This document shows positions 7,334 through 11,987 of a DNA stretch of 11,987 bases, in pieces (the stretch's first letter is position 1; each line of letters starts with the position of its first letter). Position numbers and translations under genes: made by a program. The DNA lies in contig JAITKS010000327.1 of assembly GCA_031278315.1 (NCBI GenBank), forward strand, positions 1 to 11,987, written 5' to 3'. The notes beneath the pieces are model-generated. The model was not told the DNA's origin and searched no databases. It was given only the letters and a program-made list of their open reading frames with translations. The stretch is from Planctomycetaceae bacterium. GTDB taxonomy: Bacteria; Planctomycetota; Planctomycetia; Pirellulales; Thermoguttaceae.

Positions 7334-8341
7334 TTACTGATTTTTTTCATATACTACAATTTTACCATTGAAAACTTTTTGTATCTGTTCTACTTCTTGA
7401 TGTTTTCTTACGACAACGATCATTTTTTTTAGGCATTCATTATCTAATAAGAAATTTCCGCGGTACCTCCATTCGTTTTCGTTTTTCCATCTGTTATCGG
7501 CTTGCATAGTGTCCCAATTCGGATATTTTCCGTATTCAAGTTTTTTTGTACCTTTTGCGATCATGTATTCGATATCGATACCGATTCCGTATGGTTCAAA
7601 ATTCATCTGGTGACAATCTTTTCTCCATGTAAACATCAGTTCTGACTTATACGGATGATTTGCAGTAAACGCAGTAACAGGAGTATTGGCGGCGATATGT
7701 AATTTACTTGCATGTATATTTCGCTCGATCAATATACGTTTCAGAGTTGATATTGCGTCTCGCGGCGGTGAATCTGAATTTAATATATCGTTACAATAAT
7801 TCCGCCGTGTTTCATTTGGCCACATTCCGTGTTTGCTTCGTGTCCAATGCCACAAATAATTATTCGGCAATATACTAATTTCGTCTGATACGCCCGACAA
7901 CAAATATTTCAACCCTGAATTACGAAATCGATAAGAAGAACAATCAAATCGTGAATCTAGTTGTAAAGAAAATTCAGAAATTATCTGCGATAAATGACCG
8001 CCGCTGCGTAACCACAACGGATATAAAAAATCAGAATTAACGCAAATAAATTTATCTCTTATTTCTTGTGATTCAACAATATCGTACTTTACAAAACCGC
8101 ATAAAAATTGCTCTGACACTTCTGATATTGTCATCGGTTTAACAATAACTAAATGAGTCGGAATATTATAATTCAATGCTGCTGTTAATATACAATCCCA
8201 ATGTGTTTGTCCGGCAGAAGTCATCAAGATAACATCTTGAGTCTGTAAAAATGAAACCGCTGTTTTCAATTGTTTTATCGGTTCATCTCGACCAGATATT
8301 TGTTTCGGTAAATGTGAAATAAGTAAACTAACATACTTCAT
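7334..8341 (-). CDS. Two-part protein of unknown function
   Basis: The product is 335 residues from the ATG at 8341; a TTG three codons earlier is less likely. I see no signal peptide or membrane helix, so it is probably cytoplasmic. Residues about 1-120 alternate strands and helices in a Rossmann-like manner: YVSLLIS at 3-9, DVILMTSAGQTH at 36-47, PTHLVIV at 61-67. The second half has LWHWTR at 163-168, TAFTANHP at 223-230, FEPYGIGI at 248-255 and ENEWRYRG at 288-295. The order FTANHP, FEPYGIGI, EYG, ENEWR recalls the layout of DUF2971-type proteins and of planctomycete hypotheticals as I remember them; this is a weak, memory-based likeness. No catalytic function can be named. It stands alone, with no partner gene, so a toxin-antitoxin or defence reading has no support from context. 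No Shine-Dalgarno sequence is present. Confidence 0.85.
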   Translation of the reverse strand: MKYVSLLISHLPKQISGRDEPIKQLKTAVSFLQTQDVILMTSAGQTHWDCILTAALNYNIPTHLVIVKPMTISEVSEQFLCGFVKYDIVESQEIRDKFICVNSDFLYPLWLRSGGHLSQIISEFSLQLDSRFDCSSYRFRNSGLKYLLSGVSDEISILPNNYLWHWTRSKHGMWPNETRRNYCNDILNSDSPPRDAISTLKRILIERNIHASKLHIAANTPVTAFTANHPYKSELMFTWRKDCHQMNFEPYGIGIDIEYMIAKGTKKLEYGKYPNWDTMQADNRWKNENEWRYRGNFLLDNECLKKMIVVVRKHQEVEQIQKVFNGKIVVYEKNQ

Positions 8342-8390
8342 AAATTTCAAGTTGAATTAAATACGCATCGGGGTGACAGTAATTCTGCTG

Positions 8391-8430
8391 ATATATTAAA
8401 ATTCGTTTTTTATTTTCGTAATTTAAAATA
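8391..8430. repeat. AT-rich imperfect palindrome
   Basis: ATATTAAAATTCG near 8393-8405 is mirrored by CGTAATTTAAAATAT at 8417-8431. It shares the TTTAAA-TTCG words of the 3'-end element family and may be a decayed member. It lies about 50 bp upstream of the 7334-8341 gene's start. Confidence 0.35.
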
Positions 8431-8500
8431 TTAGACCTTTTCTCTAACTTGCTCACAGATTAAATTCACGGGAATATGCAAGTGAAATGATAAGTTTATT
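8431..8500. repeat. Diverged direct repeat, unit 1
   Basis: Shares TTAGAC-TTTTCT, then TCACAGATTAAAT, then GCAAGTGAAAT, in the same order and nearly the same spacing, with the unit at 8556-8627 (offset 125 bp). Confidence 0.75.
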
Positions 8501-8553
8501 TTTTGAGAATACGAAACAAACTGATCGAGCGTTTCGTATTTCAAAAAAATAAG
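8494..8553. repeat. Long hairpin between the direct repeats
   Basis: The arms at 8494-8517 and 8531-8553 pair through AATACGAAAC/GTTTCGTATT, and then through TTATTTTTT/AAAAAATAA after a one-base bulge and a short offset, around a 13-base loop. The secG transcript would run into it on the minus strand, 126 bp after the secG stop. The T-runs lie inside the arms, so it is not a standard terminator, yet the stem is long enough to affect transcript ends. Confidence 0.75.
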
Positions 8554-8555
8554 AA

Positions 8556-8627
8556 TTAGACTTTTTCTATCGATTGATCACAGATTAAATACAAAAAAAC
8601 AGGCAAGTGAAATTTTATGTTTTTTCG
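8556..8627. repeat. Diverged direct repeat, unit 2
   Basis: Partner of 8431-8500: TTAGACTTTTTCT, TCACAGATTAAAT and GCAAGTGAAAT recur in order. The bases between these words differ. The repeat pair flanks the hairpin at 8494-8553. Confidence 0.75.
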
Positions 8628-8678
8628 AATTACTATTAGTTAAAGAAAAAGTCTATTATTAAAAAGTAAAAGTATCAA

Positions 8679-9125
8679 CTAGGGTTTAGTTGAGTTTTCT
8701 GTTGACGGAGCTGACGGAGTTGCTGGAGTCGGTGTTGCTGGAGTCGGTGTTGTTGGAGTCGGGGTTGCTGGAGTCGGGGTTGTTACATTTGAACTCGGAA
8801 TTGCAGCGGGCGATACCGGCGTAACAGGTGATGTTGAATTTGTAGTTGTGTTTTCAGGTTTATCTGATAATTTATCACTCAAACTGCTTTGTGTTGTTCG
8901 ACTTAATAATAGAATTGCCGTAATACAAAGGCAAAACCAGATACTCACAACGACGACAGTAATTCGAGTGAATAGGTCTCCAGCTTTTGCGCCGAATGCG
9001 CTTTGTCCGCCCATTCCGCCGAATGCGCCGGCAAGTCCGCCGCCTCTGCCGCGTTGAATTAAAATCAGCAAAATCAAAAAAATTGAAACCAACGAAATTA
9101 TGAAAATAAAAAAATTCTGTAACAT
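8679..9125 (-). CDS. secG: Protein translocase subunit SecG with Pro/Thr tail
   Basis: SecG is the small inner-membrane subunit of the SecYEG channel that aids protein export. The 148-residue product has the family layout: membrane helix 1 at about 4-23, the conserved loop LIQRGRGGGLAGAFGGMGG at 22-40, then QSAFGAKAGDLFTRIT at 41-56 and membrane helix 2 at about 54-75. The usual protein ends near residue 75-110. Here a Ser/Thr/Pro-rich tail of about 70 residues follows, with a five-residue TPATP-type repeat at about 116-136. That tail is low complexity and probably disordered. The ATG at 9125 fits, since the first helix starts at once. Only an A-run lies upstream, with no clear Shine-Dalgarno sequence. 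The gene is not next to tpiA, the neighbour it often has elsewhere. Confidence 0.95.
   Translation of the reverse strand: MLQNFFIFIISLVSIFLILLILIQRGRGGGLAGAFGGMGGQSAFGAKAGDLFTRITVVVVSIWFCLCITAILLLSRTTQSSLSDKLSDKPENTTTNSTSPVTPVSPAAIPSSNVTTPTPATPTPTTPTPATPTPATPSAPSTENSTKP
8720..8779 (-). repeat. 15-bp in-frame repeat coding the SecG tail
   Basis: Four units of the form TTGCTGGAGTCGGTG (plus strand) follow head to tail, differing at one or two bases. Being a multiple of three, the array can grow or shrink without shifting the frame. Confidence 0.9.
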
Positions 9126-9355
9126 TTTTTTTTCTTTTTTTTAAGTTACTCGTTTTAAAATTTTGGTAACTGCTGCTTGCATTTTTATTGTTGAATATTT
9201 GTTAAGTTGCCGCAAGGCAGGTTTGATGATTACTCTTGAGTTACCGCAATTTAGATTACGATTCGTAATTATTTTTTAAGTTAAACCAAACAATTAACTA
9301 TACTGTTCACGTTTATTGATAAATGCCGAGTCAAACAATTTCGCAGCAAAACGCA

Positions 9356-9374
9356 AGATATAACTTGATTACAA
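9356..9374 (-). promoter_or_regulatory. 19-bp upstream motif, copy 4
   Basis: Minus strand TTGTAATCAAGTTATATCT, 231 bp upstream of the secG ATG and pointing towards it. It differs from copy 1 at two positions. Confidence 0.45.
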
Positions 9375-9445
9375 TTTTGTACAATTTTGAAATAATCGTT
9401 GTAACAAATGATACAAATAATATCTTTCAAGTTAAAACAAAATTA

Positions 9446-9473
9446 GTAATATATAGTACGTAATATATAGTAC
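9446..9473. repeat. 14-bp perfect tandem duplication
   Basis: GTAATATATAGTAC is present twice, head to tail, at 9446-9459 and 9460-9473. Confidence 0.9.
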
Positions 9474-9614
9474 CAAAATTAAAATTGCATTTTTTAATTT
9501 GACATAAATCGACAAAGGTGCGACATTGTATCCTATATTGACAAAATTACAAGGCGGAGGGTGGTTTGCTTTACCGTGAAAATTATATCAGCGGTATATC
9601 AGCAAATTTCTAAT

Positions 9615-9647
9615 AATATTTCAGTAGAATATTTCAGTAGAATATTT
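9615..9647. repeat. 13-bp tandem duplication, about 2.5 copies
   Basis: AATATTTCAGTAG at 9615-9627 and 9628-9640, then AATATTT. The word CAGTAGAAT or CAGTGGAAT also occurs at about 7059 and 11780 in intergenic sequence. Confidence 0.85.
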
Positions 9648-9661
9648 GTAAATATGTTAAG

Positions 9662-9679
9662 AATGTAAACAATGTAAAC
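9662..9679. repeat. 9-bp perfect tandem duplication
   Basis: AATGTAAAC occurs at 9662-9670 and 9671-9679. It is the shortest of the intergenic tandem duplications. Confidence 0.75.
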
Positions 9680-9722
9680 AATCACAAAAGTAGAAACACG
9701 AAGTTTTGTATCTTTATAGAAA

Positions 9723-9758
9723 TTTTCGTTTATTCTTTTATGTTACAAAAAACGAAAA
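9723..9758. repeat. 9-bp-stem hairpin
   Basis: TTTTCGTTT at 9723-9731 pairs perfectly with AAACGAAAA at 9750-9758 around an 18-base loop. The right arm overlaps copy E of the dispersed element. Confidence 0.55.
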
Positions 9759-9776
9759 CCGAATTTTAAAATGTGA
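9751..9776 (-). repeat. Dispersed 3'-end element, copy E
   Basis: On the minus strand this matches copy A (207-232) at 24 of 26 positions, from TCACA to TTCGTT. Unlike the other copies it is not just after a gene end; it lies between two divergent genes. Confidence 0.65.
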
Positions 9777-9823
9777 GGATTACAAATCCTAAAAGTTTTC
9801 GAGTTCATTTTTATCAACCTTGA

Positions 9824-9864
9824 TTTTTCAACCTAAATTTTCCGAAATAAATTTAGGTGAAAAA
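9824..9864. promoter_or_regulatory. Stable hairpin upstream of the UbiD gene
   Basis: TTTTTC plus ACCTAAATTT (9824-9840, one bulged A) pairs with AAATTTAGGT plus GAAAAA (9849-9864), 16 bp around an 8-base loop. It ends 88 bp before the ATG. It may lie in the leader of the UbiD transcript or be a palindromic binding site; neither strand shows a T-run after the stem, so a terminator is less likely. Confidence 0.55.
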
Positions 9865-9952
9865 TGGGGGATGATTTTAAATTTATAAATCAAAAAAGTT
9901 TCACTATAGAAATTCCGTAGAGATATAACTGGAATTTTATAGTTATTAAAAT

Positions 9953-11755
9953 ATGGGTTATTTAACGCTTCGTAGTTGTGTTGAGGATTTACGCCGTGTC
10001 GGCGAGTTAATTGAATATTCTGATCCTGTTGATCCGTATCTTGAGTTAGCGGCGGTTCAGCGCCGTCTTTATTTTCATGGTGCGCCTGCGGTGCTTTTTA
10101 CTAATATTTATAATTGTCGTTTTCCGATGCTTTCGAATCTTTTTGGTACGGAGAATCGGATAAATTATATTTTTCGTGACGGCATAGAACCTCTTCGTAA
10201 TGCGATTGAATTGAGTGCAGACCCTGTTTCGTTATTATCTGTCCGGTTTAATTTGCGGTCGATGTTTTCGTTGGGCATGAGGGCGTTATCGTCGTTTTTT
10301 TATTCTTGTCCGAGACGTGTATCGAGTCGGCGTGCGGCGGTGCTTTCTTGCCGGACGTCATTGGACAATCTTCCGCAGCTTGTAAGTTGGCAGGATGACG
10401 GCGGTGCGTATATTACTCTTCCTATGGTTTATACGGAGGATCCTAATCGGTCTGGGTTTAGCGGTTCTAATCTTGGGATGTATAGAGTTCAAATTTCGGG
10501 GAATGATTATGTGCCGAATGTTGAGGCTGGATTACATTATCAGATTCATCGCGGTATTGCGAAACATCATGCTGCTGCGATTGCACGAAAAGAATCATTG
10601 CGTGTGAATGTTTTTATCGGCGGTTCGCCTGCGATGATTTTAGCAGCGGTTATGCCTTTACCTGATAATGTGAGCGAGTTATTTCTAGCTGGTATTCTTG
10701 GGCGTCATCGAATACCGATGTGTGCGGATTTAGGAATTTATGCTGAATCTGATTTTTGTATTTGCGGCAAGTTAGGTACGGTAATGAAACGGGAGGGGGC
10801 GTTTGGGGATCATCTTGGATATTACAGTTTGGAGCATGAATTTCCGGTTTTGGAAGTAGAATCGGTTTATCATCGCCGTGACGCAATTTTTCCTTTTACG
10901 GTTGTTGGTCGTCCGCCGCAAGAAGACACGCAATTTGGAAAATTTATACATAATCTTGTTCGTGATATTGTACCTCAAAAAATTGCGGGGGTATCTGCGG
11001 TTCATGCTATTGATGAAGCTGGGGTTCATCCTTTATTGTTTGCGGTTGGGCGGGAAAGTTATTTTCCGTATAACAAAAAGCGGCGTGCAGCGGAGTTGCA
11101 TACGTTAGCTCATGCGATTCTTGGATATGGTCAATTATCGCTTGTGAAATATCTTTTTATTGCGGCGGAGGAAGATGATTCGATGCTGGATGTTTACAAT
11201 ATTGCCGGATTTTTGAGACATATTCTTTTAAGAGTTGATTGGAGACAAGACATACATTTTGTAACGAAAACTAATGCTGACACGCTTGATTATTCAGGAT
11301 ATTTTGATTGTGAATTGAGTAGGGGGTCGAAGATGTTTGTTGCGGTGAGTGGTGAGCCGATACGTGAATTGTGTGATTCGTTGAATGCGGATATTCCGTG
11401 TGTGAATCCGCGGGTTGTCATGCCGGGAGTTATTTGTGTGGAGAAAATTATTGATTTAAGCGGGTTAAGGGCAGCGGATATTCCTGACGGTTTTCCGTTG
11501 ATTGTGGTAGTTGACGATTCGCAAGAGGCTGCGGCGAGTTTACGTAATTTCTTGTGGACAACGTTTACGAAAAGTGATCCGGCAAGTGATATATATGGTA
11601 TAGAAGAATTTTTGTACAAAAAGCATTGGGGTTGCAAGGGAGCGTTAATTATAGATGCGAAGAAAAAAAATCACCATGCACCTGAGCTAATCGAATCACC
11701 CGACATAAAAAAACGTGCAGACAATATAGTACAAAAAATTCTAAAACAAAAATAA
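9953..11755 (+). CDS. UbiD-family prenylated-FMN-dependent decarboxylase
   Basis: UbiD enzymes remove or add a carboxyl group on aromatic or unsaturated acids, using prenyl-FMN made by UbiX and a divalent metal. The 600-residue product has the core motifs: SNLGMYRVQ at 172-180 (Asn173 as metal ligand, Arg178 as active-site Arg), HYQIHRG at 195-201 (His199 as metal ligand), Glu265 as the likely third ligand, and REGAFGDHLGYY at 280-291, where Glu281 and Asp286 fit the catalytic acid pair. The assignments follow the spacing in E. coli UbiD and fungal Fdc1. At 600 residues it is longer than E. coli UbiD (about 500), in the range of the larger decarboxylases tied to menaquinone synthesis. A quinone role is plausible but unproved, as no ubiX or quinone gene is near. 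The ATG at 9953 begins a typical start (MGYLTLRSCVEDLRRVGEL), with no Shine-Dalgarno sequence. Base use is T- and G-rich, unlike its neighbours, except for the last 115 bp. Confidence 0.92.
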   Translation: MGYLTLRSCVEDLRRVGELIEYSDPVDPYLELAAVQRRLYFHGAPAVLFTNIYNCRFPMLSNLFGTENRINYIFRDGIEPLRNAIELSADPVSLLSVRFNLRSMFSLGMRALSSFFYSCPRRVSSRRAAVLSCRTSLDNLPQLVSWQDDGGAYITLPMVYTEDPNRSGFSGSNLGMYRVQISGNDYVPNVEAGLHYQIHRGIAKHHAAAIARKESLRVNVFIGGSPAMILAAVMPLPDNVSELFLAGILGRHRIPMCADLGIYAESDFCICGKLGTVMKREGAFGDHLGYYSLEHEFPVLEVESVYHRRDAIFPFTVVGRPPQEDTQFGKFIHNLVRDIVPQKIAGVSAVHAIDEAGVHPLLFAVGRESYFPYNKKRRAAELHTLAHAILGYGQLSLVKYLFIAAEEDDSMLDVYNIAGFLRHILLRVDWRQDIHFVTKTNADTLDYSGYFDCELSRGSKMFVAVSGEPIRELCDSLNADIPCVNPRVVMPGVICVEKIIDLSGLRAADIPDGFPLIVVVDDSQEAAASLRNFLWTTFTKSDPASDIYGIEEFLYKKHWGCKGALIIDAKKKNHHAPELIESPDIKKRADNIVQKILKQK

Positions 11756-11836
11756 GAATAAAAATAATAGTAATATATCAGTGGAATTTTTGTTTTCGTT
11801 TTTTTGGTTGTTTACGAATTTTAAATTATCAATCAC

Positions 11837-11872
11837 ATATCTGTTAAGTCATTAGCGGGGCTTAACAGATAT
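11837..11872. terminator. 12-bp-stem hairpin after the UbiD gene
   Basis: ATATCTGTTAAG pairs perfectly with CTTAACAGATAT around a 12-base loop, 81 bp after the stop. Its right arm overlaps the start of the dispersed element copy D. No full T-run follows (ACTTTTCAC), so a terminator role is tentative. Confidence 0.5.
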
Positions 11873-11944
11873 ACTTTTCACACTTTAAATTTCGGTTTTC
11901 GTTACAAAAAATAATACCGAATTTTAAAGTACAATGAGTATATA
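11869..11944 (+). repeat. Dispersed 3'-end element, copy D, complete inverted-repeat form
   Basis: The left arm (11869-11903) is identical to copy A. The right arm, ACCGAATTTTAAAGT to GAGTATAT, is an imperfect reverse complement of the left, giving a 76-bp palindromic unit with ATATAC-like ends. This shows what an uninterrupted element looks like. Confidence 0.7.
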
Positions 11945-11960
11945 TTACCCAAATCATATT

Positions 11961-11987
11961 TCTCTGTGTTCTCTGTGTCCTCTGTGG
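11961..11987 (-). repeat. CCACAGAG dispersed repeat, long form, cut by the window end
   Basis: On the minus strand three 9-bp units follow one another (CCACAGAGG, ACACAGAGA, ACACAGAGA). It continues into AAATATGATTT, the same flank as the copy at 7121-7147. The repeat may extend beyond the window. Confidence 0.8.

Larger units (their letters stand above)
9126..9952. other. Long divergent intergenic region
   Basis: This 827-bp gap separates secG and the UbiD gene, which point away from each other. I found no convincing ORF, tRNA or known riboswitch. Besides the separately listed motif, duplications and hairpins, it holds a small AGGATT-ACA-AATCCT hairpin at 9776-9790 and a short G-rich stretch, GGCGGAGGGTGG, at about 9553-9564. 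A small RNA gene cannot be excluded. Confidence 0.4.

Noticed and set aside
7334..8341. Toxin-antitoxin or phage-defence gene
   Set aside because: The DUF2971-like reading is weak and there is no partner gene, integrase or other defence gene in the window.
8848..9057. Plus-strand ORF over secG
   Set aside because: It is the reverse-strand shadow of secG; its Pro-rich end is the complement of the Gly-rich SecG loop.
9499..9544. Two TTGACA words as -35 boxes for the UbiD gene
   Set aside because: No acceptable -10 box lies 16-18 bp after either, and both are over 400 bp from the ATG.
9126..9952. Hidden tRNA or known riboswitch
   Set aside because: I found no cloverleaf with a TTCGA-type arm and no recognisable riboswitch core by eye.
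10395..11637. Several ORFs of 70-115 codons in other frames of the UbiD gene
   Set aside because: All overlap conserved UbiD motifs in the main frame and none resembles a known protein.
11640..11755. Frameshift or gene fusion at the UbiD 3' end
   Set aside because: The frame is unbroken and the A-rich end encodes a plausible charged tail; only a composition change is seen.

Overview
The window looks like a low-GC bacterial chromosome, most plausibly a member of the Planctomycetota. This is inferred from gene content: a Gfo/Idh/MocA oxidoreductase of the type abundant in planctomycetes, an unlinked membrane-anchored coiled-coil protein and a 335-residue unknown that both resemble planctomycete conserved hypotheticals as I remember them, and a SecG with an extended Pro/Thr tail. 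Genes are single and widely spaced, with 370 to 830 bp gaps and no clear operon. None of the six complete genes has a visible Shine-Dalgarno sequence. There is no rRNA, tRNA, CRISPR array, transposase or phage gene.

Layout: 1-153 (+) is the 3' end of an unknown charged protein. 154-523 is a convergent gap filled with nested inverted repeats. 524-1690 (-) is a Gfo/Idh/MocA oxidoreductase. 1691-2304 is a divergent intergenic region. 2305-4731 (+) is a Ski2-like DExH helicase with an Asn-rich insert. 4732-5247 is non-coding. 5248-6909 (+) is a membrane-anchored coiled-coil protein. 6910-7333 is dense in repeats, including a telomere-like heptamer array. 7334-8341 (-) is a two-part protein of unknown function. 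8342-8678 holds a large hairpin flanked by diverged direct repeats. 8679-9125 (-) is secG. 9126-9952 is a long divergent gap with micro-duplications and hairpins. 9953-11755 (+) is a UbiD-family prenyl-FMN decarboxylase. 11756-11987 holds a hairpin and two dispersed repeats.

The genes do not form one pathway. SecG belongs to protein export, UbiD probably to quinone synthesis or another decarboxylation, the helicase to RNA or DNA metabolism, and the oxidoreductase to sugar or polyol metabolism. The most unusual content is between the genes. A 26-35 bp element recurs just after gene 3' ends and points the same way as the gene it follows. A 19-bp motif (TTGTAATCAATTnnnATCT) recurs four times upstream of genes, each time pointing towards the gene. 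There are also many short tandem duplications with 7-17 bp periods. I found no convincing new multi-gene system; the best candidates for new biology are the two dispersed intergenic motif families and the unknown protein at 7334-8341.
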